This document shows, piece by piece, positions 24,672 through 33,985 of a stretch of 64,000 nucleotides of DNA. The position numbers and the translations under genes were made by a program. Source of the DNA: Anaerolineaceae bacterium (GTDB lineage: Bacteria > Chloroflexota > Anaerolineae > Anaerolineales > Anaerolineaceae). The notes beneath the pieces were generated by a model. It ran no database searches, was not told the DNA's origin, and worked only from the letters and a program-made list of their open reading frames with translations. Location of the stretch: NCBI GenBank assembly GCA_030653365.1, contig JAURZL010000018.1, positions 248,001 through 312,000 of the forward strand. Direction: 5' to 3'. Each line of letters starts with the position of its first letter. The first letter of the stretch is position 1.

Positions 24672-24706
24672 TTGAGAATGCAGAATTTTTAATTACAATA
24701 TTGTAA
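24672..24706 (+). promoter_or_regulatory. Promoter and palindromic operator of the sigma gene
   Basis: TTGAGA (24672-24677) and TACAAT (24694-24699), with 16 bases between, point to transcription starting at or within a base or two of the ATG at 24706. The mRNA would then be leaderless; no ribosome site is present. The -10 box sits inside a perfect 14-bp palindrome, TTACAATATTGTAA (24693-24706). A protein bound there would block this promoter. A related TACAAT-N4-ATTGTA is found at 41114-41129. Confidence 0.5.
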
Positions 24707-26193
24707 TGACCGATGAATTTGATGATCTTTTCGAGGATCTGAATGATTTTGAAGATCCTGAATTGGATGATATTGCCAAAAGTATTCCGGAGACTCTGAA
24801 AACTTACCAGACCGGGGAACCCGGGGATGATTTTTCGGATGAGTCATTCAATATTTATATGAGGGAAATACCGGACAGCGATTTACCTGACAGGTTTCAG
24901 GAATACTGGGTCGGGCTGAGGATGATCCCTGATAAGGTGGTAAAAGAGATTATACAGCAGTTAAAGCACGGGTGCGAAGAGGACCCAGAAACGGTGGGGG
25001 TGGATAAAATCATAAAGTTTGCACATAAGGAATATATTCAACTTTTAGAAGAAGCTAAAAAATTGAGATACAAAGGGATTGACCCGGGCGAGATCATCAC
25101 AGAAGCGTTTTATTTACGGGCGAAAAATTTCCCTGAAGAAGATTCCTATACCAAATTAATCATTGAGGATATGAACAACAGGTTTGAAAAGCAATCCATC
25201 AAGACTGCAACCCACCTGGTAAATTTGCTTGCTGTATATCTCATACTTCCTGAAGAAGTTTTTTCCTGGTTGAGCGGCTTTGTCTGCAGTCACAACCGGT
25301 TTCCTGAAAAGCACGAATATGAAAGCCAGAAATATCTGGTTTCCGACCACGAGATTACAGTCAGGGATGTAACAGAAATGATGCTAAATAATCGAAATTT
25401 TCTGGCCAAGGCAAACCGGAGACTTGCCATTCATAATGCCAAGATTTACCAGAACAGAGGTGTGTCCATGGATGATCTGGTTCAGGAAGGAAATATCGGG
25501 TTATTAAAAGCCTGCGAAAAATTCAATGTGGCATTAAACTTCCGATTCAGTACATACGCGACCTGGTGGATCAGGCAGTCAATCAGCCGATATATCGCAG
25601 AGAATTCCAGAACCATCCGAATTCCGGTGCATTTATACGAAACCTTATCCCGATTGATAAAAGTTCAGGAAGCATGTTTCCAAAAAACCGGACATGAACC
25701 TTCGAATGCAGAAATCGCCCTGTATTCTGAATTTATATCCGATGAAGACAGAGAAGTCATCCGGATGCACTTTGATCAAAAAATTACTCTGGAATACGAA
25801 TATCAATTCCGATGGGATACTGCGAGAGCAAAGGTCGAAAAAGTATTTAAAGCTGCCGGAGAACCACTGTCCCTGGAACGAGCGATCGATGAGTCGGAAA
25901 GCAGCTCGTTTGGCGATTTCATTGAAGATGGAGAAGGTGAAACTCCATTCAATTCCGCAGATCACAACATGCTTAAGGAGCAAATTATTAAAACCCTGGG
26001 TTGCCTCGGTGAACGGGAACGCGAAATCATGGAATTAAGATATGGATTGAAAGATGGAGAAGAACATACCCTGGAAGAGATCAGCAAACGATATAACGTA
26101 ACCCGTGAGCGAATACGCCAGATTGAAGCCAAAGCTTTGAGAAAATTAAGGCATCCCAACAGGAGCTACAAATTACGGGAGTATCTGGATTGA
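24706..26193 (+). CDS. RpoD-like sigma-70 factor in defence island
   Basis: A 495-residue sigma-70 family protein. After an Asp/Glu-rich N-terminus (residues 1-45) and about 180 residues of lineage-specific sequence come the conserved parts. Region 2 has NRRLAIHNAK, SMDDLVQEGNIGLLKACEKF and FRFSTYATWWIRQSI, then IRIPVHLYE. Region 3 is divergent. Region 4 begins near residue 433 with LGEREREIMELRYGL and ends in the helix-turn-helix TLEEISKRYNVTRERIRQIE. Region 4 is intact, so it should recognise -35 elements. A house-keeping RpoD would be flanked by other genes; here it sits between two helicases. It may drive the island or act as a host-shutdown switch. The gene converges on the NERD-helicase gene with an 8-base gap. 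Confidence 0.85.
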   Translation: MTDEFDDLFEDLNDFEDPELDDIAKSIPETLKTYQTGEPGDDFSDESFNIYMREIPDSDLPDRFQEYWVGLRMIPDKVVKEIIQQLKHGCEEDPETVGVDKIIKFAHKEYIQLLEEAKKLRYKGIDPGEIITEAFYLRAKNFPEEDSYTKLIIEDMNNRFEKQSIKTATHLVNLLAVYLILPEEVFSWLSGFVCSHNRFPEKHEYESQKYLVSDHEITVRDVTEMMLNNRNFLAKANRRLAIHNAKIYQNRGVSMDDLVQEGNIGLLKACEKFNVALNFRFSTYATWWIRQSISRYIAENSRTIRIPVHLYETLSRLIKVQEACFQKTGHEPSNAEIALYSEFISDEDREVIRMHFDQKITLEYEYQFRWDTARAKVEKVFKAAGEPLSLERAIDESESSSFGDFIEDGEGETPFNSADHNMLKEQIIKTLGCLGEREREIMELRYGLKDGEEHTLEEISKRYNVTRERIRQIEAKALRKLRHPNRSYKLREYLD

Positions 26194-26201
26194 AAAACAG
26201 A

Positions 26202-27872
26202 TCAGATTCTATTCGAGTGTGGATTATCTGAGCTGATGATCAGTTCCAGGTGGGCGGTCGCCCTGGAGGAACCCACATAAACCATCTCATTGAGCATTGT
26301 GAAATCCTCCGGTATCAACAGGATGACCACCGGCTTTTCAAGACCCTTGAACAAACGTATGGTGGTGGTGTAGATCTCGTTGAGCCCCGGTTGATTTGAA
26401 TCCACCAGCCGGAACACACCGGCAATCCCGACTGAAGACAATGGTTCCTGGTGCATTCCGGAGGGGGAAAGAATCACGATATCCTGATTATCAATATTTT
26501 CCACGTAGATCAACCGGGAGAGAATTTCTGTGAGTATTTTCCTGACCTCCTGATTGTCAGCGTAATAATGTCTGATGATATCCCTGCCCTGAGGTCCGAT
26601 CGCCTTTATTTTTATATCGGAGCGATAAAATTTTTCAACGATTTCATGAATCGTGCGGGTATTGCGACAATTTCTACCCAGAGGAACCGGGATTGTTTTT
26701 ACCGGCAGACCCTGTGGCCTTTCATATAATTTCTGGTTATCGTCATAAAAAACATAGAATATTCCGTTATCCTGGTCTTTCAGAAGAATTTCAAGAGCAA
26801 GCCACCATGAGGGGTCAAAATCCTGACCTTCATCCACAACAATGGCATCAAATTTCAATTTACCGGAATCAAATTCCGAAGCAACTGCCAATGCCTCAGG
26901 CATAATTTCGTCAAAGAAATCAGACGCTGATGGATTCCACTTTTCGGTTTCAGAAAATCCTGTAAGGCCGGCATAATTCTGACACAATGCGTGAAAATTC
27001 ATGATGGTAAGGCGGGGAATGTTACCGGTTGTGCGGTTGAGATCATCCGCCAGATTGCGGTTGTAGCAGGTGAGCAGGGTTGTGAAACCCTCCTTCGCCA
27101 GTTTGATGGCTTTCTGCCTGGCGAGCACGGTCTTGCCCGAGCCGGCGCAACCCCTGATTGCTGCCCTGGGTTGAAATGAAAGTAAATCCAGCACCATCAT
27201 CTGATCATCGGTAAATTTATTGATGAGGGTTCGCTCCAATTCTATTTCCTCACCCATTCTGGGTTCCCGCATTAACCATGATTTTCTGAGCAAATTTTTT
27301 ACAATATCAAATTTACCTTCCCCAAACGTGACCATATTTCCTTTTGCCCAAAATTCAAAGCATTTTCTAACCCAATTATCCAGATCTGGCAGATCCTGAC
27401 TCAACAGAACTATTTCCTGAGGAGCGGAAAGACCCAGATCAGAAATATCCACGTTGCCATCAGGGAATGCAACCGCATGACCAATTGTGGGGAGCCCCCG
27501 ATACCAGTCTGGAAGACTTTCAATTTTTCTGATCAAATCATATTTATTGCTCTTTGCCTGTTCGAATGGATCTTTAATATTTATGGAGGATCCATCATTT
27601 CTGATGCTGTACCAGCCTATTGAATCATTAAAACCAATAATTCCGCCCTTGACTTCCAGGATAAGAATACCCATGTATGGGTTGACAATAATAAAATCTG
27701 TTTCTCCATCGGATGGTCTGACCCTGCCCTCCCTGATCCCTATCCATCCAACGCTATAGAAGACAGAAAAGTTATTTCCCAACTGGAGAGAAAATTGTTC
27801 ATATAATTTTCTTTCAGCATTACTTTTAATTTCCAACCCTTCCAGGGTTTCGGGATACATTCTGGGTGTCAT
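26202..27872 (-). CDS. NERD nuclease-UvrD-like helicase fusion
   Basis: A protein of about 556 residues. The N-terminus (about residues 15-125) is a NERD nuclease-related domain: SNAERKLYEQF, then GETDFIIVNPYMGILILEVKGG with the Asp and Glu-Val-Lys catalytic pattern. It is joined to a UvrD/REP-type helicase: IRGCAGSGKTVLARQK (Walker A, near 240), VVDEGQDFDPSW (near 345), then GRNCRNTRTIHE and FKGLEKPVVILL, and VYVGSSRATAHLELI. The start at 27872 is favoured because AAAGGA lies 6 bases upstream; two more in-frame ATGs directly precede it. It overlaps the drmB stop region, so it is the third gene of the drmA-drmB operon. Likely role is DNA processing or degradation of foreign DNA. Confidence 0.85.
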   Translation of the reverse strand: MTPRMYPETLEGLEIKSNAERKLYEQFSLQLGNNFSVFYSVGWIGIREGRVRPSDGETDFIIVNPYMGILILEVKGGIIGFNDSIGWYSIRNDGSSINIKDPFEQAKSNKYDLIRKIESLPDWYRGLPTIGHAVAFPDGNVDISDLGLSAPQEIVLLSQDLPDLDNWVRKCFEFWAKGNMVTFGEGKFDIVKNLLRKSWLMREPRMGEEIELERTLINKFTDDQMMVLDLLSFQPRAAIRGCAGSGKTVLARQKAIKLAKEGFTTLLTCYNRNLADDLNRTTGNIPRLTIMNFHALCQNYAGLTGFSETEKWNPSASDFFDEIMPEALAVASEFDSGKLKFDAIVVDEGQDFDPSWWLALEILLKDQDNGIFYVFYDDNQKLYERPQGLPVKTIPVPLGRNCRNTRTIHEIVEKFYRSDIKIKAIGPQGRDIIRHYYADNQEVRKILTEILSRLIYVENIDNQDIVILSPSGMHQEPLSSVGIAGVFRLVDSNQPGLNEIYTTTIRLFKGLEKPVVILLIPEDFTMLNEMVYVGSSRATAHLELIISSDNPHSNRI

Positions 27873-27874
27873 CA

Positions 27875-29644
27875 TCATTCCTTTATCAAGTCAGAGAAAA
27901 AACCTGAATATTGATCATCAATTGTGCCGACAAGAGTAGCACGATCGAGGAAGCGGTTGAATTCCTCGCAGCTGGTTTCAGAGATCAGCATGCAGGAATG
28001 GCAGGCTGCCTGATTCAAAGATCCGGGATCATATTCATAATTTTCCATGCACAGGGGATCCCGGGAACACCAGGAAGACTCGACAATTGCGGATCTGACC
28101 GTGTTCATAAAATTATCTGTATATCCCTGGCGGACAAGCCCACCGAGACTGCCCTCAGAATCAGGCGTGGAAGTGTAGAGAAGAAAACCAGTGCATCGAA
28201 AATCAGTGTCTCCTGCATTCTGGGGAAAAACATACAACCGTTCCCGTATAGAAGAGGAAGAATAACCGGATTCCATCGCCAGTTGCCTGATCAGGGCGTG
28301 AGAAAAGGAGTGAGCGAGCAACAACTGAGGAGAAATGATTCTTGACGGCACCCAGTCTCGCTGCTGACAGATATCCAGATATTTTTTATTCAGATCGGCT
28401 GACCGGATTTTCATCAAATTGTTATTATGAAGCCAGCGGTTGATCTTCTCCTGATTCAATTCAATAAAAATTCCCTCACCAAAGACCTCAATTGCCGGAT
28501 ACCAGTCCTTTCTGGCTCTTGAAAGGGGTGCCAGTCGGGAGGAAATCCTTTGTGTCGGGTCAGGGTCTGGAGAGTCAACACGGGAAAACCCAATCAATGC
28601 CCTGACCTCGCGGAGACGATCCACGAGGACCACACGGCTGATCCAATCCTGAAGTTCAGGATGAACAGGGGAATTTCTGGTCTTAAAATCAGCATTGAGA
28701 TCACGGACAGCGTCCGTCTTCTGTATTGCCCTGCATTCCTGAAGACGGATATCCAGTTCGGATATCGAAGATTGCTCGTTCTGCTCCTCCCTTCTTCTGG
28801 TAAGGATCGCCTCGACCACATCATGAAGAGGCATTTTCAATTCATGATGGAGACCCATCCCCTCGACAGTTGCCATCAAAGCACTTTCAGGCATTGCCTT
28901 ATAAATGGACCAGTTTTTGTTCAATTTTTTATTCAATGACCCTGACCATGGGGGTATGGAAATGGAACTCACCTGTGAGGAGAAGTAAACGTTTGAGGCA
29001 CCTCTTTGTAAGGGGAACACAGTTGCATCACAATCATCCCTATCAAGTAACCAGGGACGTCTGCCATTACAACGCATGAAGAGGAAATTGTTGGGGTTCA
29101 TCGCCCCGGCTAGTGGTCTGGATTTACCACAACCATCGTTTTTACATTTAACAACCAGGTCAGCAAGCGTTGCAGTAAACCCCGATGAATATAAGATCAG
29201 ATCAGGTTTTTCACATTTACAGGGGTTGGATGCATGACGTAGCCATTCAATCCATGGAAAATCATCGATATGGCCATGACTGCAGGCAACAATCAGACGG
29301 GCGGGATAAACCTTTTTCTTACACCGTAAACAACTAATTTTATTGTAATCCTTAAATAACCCCATAAACGTTTCCAGCCTGGCAAGACGGTTACAGGATG
29401 GACAGACCAGCCATTCGGGGAAGATCACTACCGGTAAATCTTTGTACCCATCAGTAGAAGGTGACTTAAAATGATTGACCCGCAAGGCTCTCTGAAGATT
29501 TGGCTCCTGTATGATATCACCCTTATCCGGCCAGTAATCCAGCCCCAGCATCATGACTGATTCATCCTTCAGATCGATAATGGACCCCGGTCCAAAGGTG
29601 GAAATTGCCTGACTTCTGCGAAGTTTTCTGGGTTTGTTTGCCAT
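27875..29644 (-). CDS. drmB: DrmB-like protein (DUF1998, DISARM)
   Basis: A 589-residue protein. The N-terminus (RKLRRSQAISTFGPGSIIDL, then LGLDYWP) is the typical DrmB opening. Several zinc-binding pairs follow: CPSC...CLRC, ACSHGHIDDFPW, CKC and CKNDGCG. The C-terminal third is DUF1998: LLAHSFSHALIRQLA, SSSIRERLYVF, GFLLYTSTPDSEGSLGGLVRQG and a final Cys-rich CSRDPLCMENYEYDPG...ACHSCMLISETSCEEFN. In DISARM, DrmB forms a complex with the DrmA helicase at foreign DNA. The start is preceded by GGGAGGG and lies directly after the drmA stop. No drmC (phospholipase-D type) is present in the window, so this is a variant or incomplete DISARM. Confidence 0.88.
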   Translation of the reverse strand: MANKPRKLRRSQAISTFGPGSIIDLKDESVMMLGLDYWPDKGDIIQEPNLQRALRVNHFKSPSTDGYKDLPVVIFPEWLVCPSCNRLARLETFMGLFKDYNKISCLRCKKKVYPARLIVACSHGHIDDFPWIEWLRHASNPCKCEKPDLILYSSGFTATLADLVVKCKNDGCGKSRPLAGAMNPNNFLFMRCNGRRPWLLDRDDCDATVFPLQRGASNVYFSSQVSSISIPPWSGSLNKKLNKNWSIYKAMPESALMATVEGMGLHHELKMPLHDVVEAILTRRREEQNEQSSISELDIRLQECRAIQKTDAVRDLNADFKTRNSPVHPELQDWISRVVLVDRLREVRALIGFSRVDSPDPDPTQRISSRLAPLSRARKDWYPAIEVFGEGIFIELNQEKINRWLHNNNLMKIRSADLNKKYLDICQQRDWVPSRIISPQLLLAHSFSHALIRQLAMESGYSSSSIRERLYVFPQNAGDTDFRCTGFLLYTSTPDSEGSLGGLVRQGYTDNFMNTVRSAIVESSWCSRDPLCMENYEYDPGSLNQAACHSCMLISETSCEEFNRFLDRATLVGTIDDQYSGFFSDLIKE

Positions 29645-32600
29645 CTATTTATTCCCTCCCGGCCTGAAAATATATAAATCCGTCTCCCCTTCGACATCAC
29701 GTAATGAATTCAGGATGTTAAACGCGTCGGTATCACCCTCATTAAAATTCTCCGGAGATAACATGAGATGCAGTTTCTCCGGATGGGCAAGAGATGCACT
29801 ATACAACAATTCTCCATCCGATGCCAGCGATGCCCATCTTTCAATGATCATATCTATTTCATCACCCGCATCCTGCATTTCATCCGGATCAATCTCCTCA
29901 ATTCGTTTCAAGATAATATTTTTGGCACGCTCAACCACCTCAGGGTTCTGTGTGAGTCTGACTGCAGCCTCATCCGGATTCATATCGTCGCTCAAATGAC
30001 GCACCAATGAAATAAAGACACCTGGAAGGCCACGATCCCTGGCACGACTGGAAAAGGGAGTGACACCGGTGGGTTCGACCTGACTGTAAAGTGCGGAATG
30101 ATACCCGATAAATTTTTCGTAATGAGAACGATCACGGGGCCGGGTCCAGTTATAAAGTGTAATCACCAGTCCGGGGTATTTACGACCGATCCGGCTGGTT
30201 GCCTGAATATATTCGGAGGTAATTTTTGGCTGTCCCGTGACCACCATCAGACCGAGGCGATCAATATCCACACCGACCGAGATCATATTGCTTGCCAGAA
30301 TTAAATCGATGGCAGCCGGATCTCCTATTTCCCTGGACATGCGGTTGAGGACCTCCGGAATGGTACTGGAGGCGATACGGCTATTTAACTCCTGGATTGC
30401 TTCTGTTTTGCGTACTGTCATATTTTCGGTACGACGGGCAATCACCTTTATTCTTTCTCTTATGTCGTCCTCGGCCAGTCTGACAGCCCCACCGAGTTCA
30501 CGGAGACTGTTAAAATAACCGACCAGCGTCCAGTAAGGATCCTTGAAATGAGGTTCCACCTGCAATTCATGAATTTTCTGGAGAAGGTTGGCATAAATTC
30601 TGACAATGGCAGTTTTCATACTTTTTCCAGGAGCAAAAAAACCGATATAAAGCCTGCCAGGACTTTCGCTTATATCCGTCTGCCGGGCAAAATACGAATC
30701 GCGGGAATCGATGCCGGGCGGTGGAAACTGGGCGAGGGAACGATTGAACAATGCCCTCACCTGGGAGGCTGCCCGACGGATTGTTGCTGTTGAAGCAATC
30801 ACCTTGGGAGGTATGGAATTGTTATCGCAGAGGGCATCAATGGCTGTTTCATACAACCCCACAAGCGTGCCGAGGGGACCGGAGATCAGGTGCAGTTCAT
30901 CCTGAATGATCAGTTCCGGTGGAGTGGTAATTTTTCCCTTTCTGCCAAACAATGTACCTGCTTTCGCCAGCCATGGTACACGCGCAAATTTATCCACCGT
31001 CCCGATCAGGAGAGAGGGTTGACGTGCATAAATATCATCATCCACCAGGTACAATGGAAGTCCACCTGAAAACTGGCAATCACTATCAGGACATTTGATC
31101 GTCATATAAGCAGAAAAATGATAATCACGAGGGGTGATTTCATGACCACACCAGGGACAATTCCGAATAACATAAGGATTGGATTCATATACAGGATCCC
31201 CGTTCAGAATCTTCTGCATGGATTCCTTTGCCTGTCTGTGTGTATTTGGGGTGGCTCCACCACCAACCCAAAGACCGATTTCGACAGGATCCTTCCCGAG
31301 CAACTCAGGTTCCTGCCTACGAATATGCTCACAAGCCAGAATTAAAGCAGATGCACGCTGGTATTGTTGCAGCGTGAGAAGACGGAGGGTGTATCTCATC
31401 AACACAGTGACACCGGCACTGACCGGATCGCCGCCAGCACGGATACGTCGCAGAAAAATCGTAAAGGCTGTCAAACCGAGATATGCCTCTGTTTTACCCC
31501 CACCAGTGGGAAACCAGAGCAGGTCAATGCTATCCCGCTCCGGGGATTGCGGTATGGCAATTGAGCGGATACAGAGCAACAAGAAACCCAACTGAAAGGG
31601 ACGCCAGGAAAAGGACTCCAGCAATTCCGGCTGCGAGGATCTGATTTCTTTCTCCTGTTTTAACCACTCGACCCTGGAGCGTTGCAGCAACATGGCATGA
31701 TTAGACAGTTGAAAAGCTTTTCTGGCTTCCTCATCACTTTCCAATAGGGAGACTCCTGCCCGCATTCGGGAGAGGACCCCGTAACAGTTCCTGCGATTGA
31801 TTCTGGCAGGTTCTTTGAGCCGATCCTCAAGTTGATCAATAACCGGATCGAGATCAGTAACCCAGCGCTCATAATCATCCAGAAACTCAGACAGACCGGA
31901 GATTAAATCAGAGCGGTTACTGTCAGAAAGAAATTTGAGAGATTGAGCCCTGAATGGTCTCAGAGAATCTGCAGACATCTGTGGCACCTCAAAACGCGGA
32001 ATGATGGAGGTCCTCAGAGCGGTTGCATTTTCATTTTCACGTTCATCCCACATCACCGCACAGCCATGTCCCACGGAAAATTCCGGGCTGTGGCGGTAGA
32101 GGAGATTATTCTGGAGCCGGTCAGGGTCAGAATTTCGCTGGCGATAATTAAAGCCCCTGAGAAAGACGGGGTTGTTCTCCGTTGATGATTCCACTTTCAG
32201 CAAGGGCTGAAAGAAACATTTTTCATCATCGATCGAAATTTTTTCCTTATTGATGTGCCGGTTAATCAATGACAGGGTGACCAACCCGAGATCCCCCAAT
32301 TTTTTAACCCTGAGAAACAGATCCAGCCCGGGGGTGACATGGAAAGATCTGGTGATTGATTTTTCTATTTTTATCAACAAGGGATCAAGTAAAACAGGTG
32401 ATCTGCGCCAGTACGTCTTTTTTTCCACTCTGTTTTTTGCATAAGTACCGGCAGAAATGGAAACTTTCAATTCCTCCCCCAGATTGACCGCAAAGGTCAG
32501 TCCTATTGAGGAAGGATTGGTTGTCATGGCGATCATTGCCCCGGTGTCGAGATCATCATCGTCCAGGGAAGCCTCACTCTGATCTTTATCCTCCTCCCTG

Positions 32601-32749
32601 TCCATTTCTGTACCTGCCGGATAAAGAACTCCTGAGAGGTAATGGGTGGTAGGGCTATCGGTTAATTCTTCGGTTATTTCCGCGGGGCCGATAAGGTCCT
32701 TCTCCAATTCTGCAAGAAGATAATTACGTACGTCCGTGTATTCTGTCAT
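29645..32749 (-). CDS. drmA: DrmA-like SF2 helicase (DISARM)
   Basis: A 1034-residue superfamily 2 helicase. It opens with VRNYLLAELEKDLIGPA and SGVLYPAG, as in DrmA proteins. Motif I LLWFPTGGGKTEAYLG is near residue 412. A zinc ribbon CPWCG...CPDSDCQ follows near 535-560. Motif II IIQDELHLISGPLGTLVGLYE is near 615, then ASTATIRRA, and the C-terminal helicase block ASNMISVGVDIDRLGLMVV and EYIQATSRIGRKYPG near 840-880. In DISARM, DrmA is the ATP-driven core with DrmB. Ribosome site GAGGGAAATA. It starts the minus-strand operon drmA-drmB-NERD helicase and diverges from the C5 methyltransferase gene, 159 bases away. Confidence 0.9.
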   Translation of the reverse strand: MTEYTDVRNYLLAELEKDLIGPAEITEELTDSPTTHYLSGVLYPAGTEMDREEDKDQSEASLDDDDLDTGAMIAMTTNPSSIGLTFAVNLGEELKVSISAGTYAKNRVEKKTYWRRSPVLLDPLLIKIEKSITRSFHVTPGLDLFLRVKKLGDLGLVTLSLINRHINKEKISIDDEKCFFQPLLKVESSTENNPVFLRGFNYRQRNSDPDRLQNNLLYRHSPEFSVGHGCAVMWDERENENATALRTSIIPRFEVPQMSADSLRPFRAQSLKFLSDSNRSDLISGLSEFLDDYERWVTDLDPVIDQLEDRLKEPARINRRNCYGVLSRMRAGVSLLESDEEARKAFQLSNHAMLLQRSRVEWLKQEKEIRSSQPELLESFSWRPFQLGFLLLCIRSIAIPQSPERDSIDLLWFPTGGGKTEAYLGLTAFTIFLRRIRAGGDPVSAGVTVLMRYTLRLLTLQQYQRASALILACEHIRRQEPELLGKDPVEIGLWVGGGATPNTHRQAKESMQKILNGDPVYESNPYVIRNCPWCGHEITPRDYHFSAYMTIKCPDSDCQFSGGLPLYLVDDDIYARQPSLLIGTVDKFARVPWLAKAGTLFGRKGKITTPPELIIQDELHLISGPLGTLVGLYETAIDALCDNNSIPPKVIASTATIRRAASQVRALFNRSLAQFPPPGIDSRDSYFARQTDISESPGRLYIGFFAPGKSMKTAIVRIYANLLQKIHELQVEPHFKDPYWTLVGYFNSLRELGGAVRLAEDDIRERIKVIARRTENMTVRKTEAIQELNSRIASSTIPEVLNRMSREIGDPAAIDLILASNMISVGVDIDRLGLMVVTGQPKITSEYIQATSRIGRKYPGLVITLYNWTRPRDRSHYEKFIGYHSALYSQVEPTGVTPFSSRARDRGLPGVFISLVRHLSDDMNPDEAAVRLTQNPEVVERAKNIILKRIEEIDPDEMQDAGDEIDMIIERWASLASDGELLYSASLAHPEKLHLMLSPENFNEGDTDAFNILNSLRDVEGETDLYIFRPGGNK

Positions 32750-32896
32750 TATTTCCCTCTTGAAAGCGATTTATGAATCAACATATTTATATTATATAGA
32801 TGAAACAGCCATTGGAAAATTCCAGGTGTTTACAAAGGTGCAAGGAGAAGGCTGATTTGAATGTTTTTCTAAAACAGAAAATCCGTTCAATTGATT

Positions 32897-32902
32897 TATA
32901 AT
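32897..32902 (+). promoter_or_regulatory. -10 box TATAAT adjoining the methyltransferase start
   Basis: TATAAT ends 6 bases before the ATG at 32909, so the transcript would begin at the start codon. A GGAG lies only 1 base before ATG and would be outside such a transcript. This suggests a leaderless mRNA, as for the sigma gene. Confidence 0.4.
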
Positions 32903-32908
32903 TGGAGT

Positions 32909-33985
32909 ATGAGAAACAAAAAAGCATCATTCACCTTCATCGACCTGTTTGCGGGGATTGGCGGGTTTCGAATTGCATTCACAAAGCAGGGTGGTAAATG
33001 TGTGTTTTCATCGGAGTATGACCGGTTTTCGCAACAAACCTATAAGGCTTTTTTCGACGAAGTCCCGGATTTTTCTGACATTTACCCGGTTGATCCACCC
33101 GGCGACATCACAAAGATACCGGTTGAGAAAATACCGGATCATGATATTTTACTGGGTGGTTTTCCATGCCAGCCCTTTTCACTGGCCGGTGTTTCCAAGA
33201 AAAACTCCCTGGGAAAACCACACGGGTTTGATGATCCCACCCAGGGAACTCTGTTTTTCAATATTAAAGAAATTTTAAAAGAAAAACAACCCAAAGCTTT
33301 TTTACTGGAAAATGTAAAAAATCTTGAGAAACATGATAAGGGAAACACATTCAGAGTCATAACAGACATTTTAGAAGCGTCCAATTACAACTTTTTTTAC
33401 CAGGTGATTGATGGCGCCGGATGGGTGCCGCAGCATCGTGAGCGGATCTATATTGTGGGGTTCAGAACCGATCCCGATCAGGGCTGGAATATTGAGGAGT
33501 TCCCTGAATTCCTTAATTTAAAACCACCCAAAAAGAGAAAGAAAACTCTTACCGATATACTTGAAGATCCTGAAAAAATTCCAGAGAAATATACATTACA
33601 AAATGGTACCTGGACAACACTGGAAAGACACAAGAAATACCATGCCGAGCAGGGAAATGGATTTGGCTATGGGCTGATCAGTCCACCATTTGAGGAAAAA
33701 ACCACGAGAACCCTGTCTGCCAGGTACCATAAAGATGGCGCGGAAATATTAATTGACATCGGGAAGGAAATTCCCCGAAGACTGACACCGCTGGAATGCT
33801 GCCGGCTGATGGGGTTCCCCAAAAAATATCAGAAATTCTTTGAACGCAATGAAAAATATCCCCAACCGGTTTCTGATACACAGGCCTACCGCCAGTTCGG
33901 GAATTCTGTAGTTGTGCCGGTCGTAACAGCGATTTCTGAAATCATGATAAAGAAATTAAAGTCTGCCGGGGCGTTTGATGACTGA
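32909..33985 (+). CDS. DNA cytosine-C5 methyltransferase (Dcm/DrmMII type)
   Basis: A 358-residue C5 cytosine methyltransferase. It has motif I FIDLFAGIGGFRIAF, motif IV GGFPCQPFSLAG with the catalytic Cys of PCQ, motif VI FLLENVKNL, motif VIII QHRERIYIVGF and motif X AYRQFGNSVVVPVV. The start at 32909 is used (an upstream TTG at 32891 is in frame). Its stop overlaps the start of the EcoRII-like endonuclease by 8 bases, so it is the cognate protective methylase of that enzyme. EcoRII-family enzymes and the DrmMII of class 2 DISARM both act on CCWGG-like sites, so CCWGG is the likely target. It may also serve the neighbouring DISARM genes; that is inference. Confidence 0.9.
   Translation: MRNKKASFTFIDLFAGIGGFRIAFTKQGGKCVFSSEYDRFSQQTYKAFFDEVPDFSDIYPVDPPGDITKIPVEKIPDHDILLGGFPCQPFSLAGVSKKNSLGKPHGFDDPTQGTLFFNIKEILKEKQPKAFLLENVKNLEKHDKGNTFRVITDILEASNYNFFYQVIDGAGWVPQHRERIYIVGFRTDPDQGWNIEEFPEFLNLKPPKKRKKTLTDILEDPEKIPEKYTLQNGTWTTLERHKKYHAEQGNGFGYGLISPPFEEKTTRTLSARYHKDGAEILIDIGKEIPRRLTPLECCRLMGFPKKYQKFFERNEKYPQPVSDTQAYRQFGNSVVVPVVTAISEIMIKKLKSAGAFDD

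Noticed and set aside
26193-26202. Bidirectional terminator between the sigma and NERD-helicase genes
   Set aside because: Only 8 bases separate the converging stop codons; no stem with a T run is visible.
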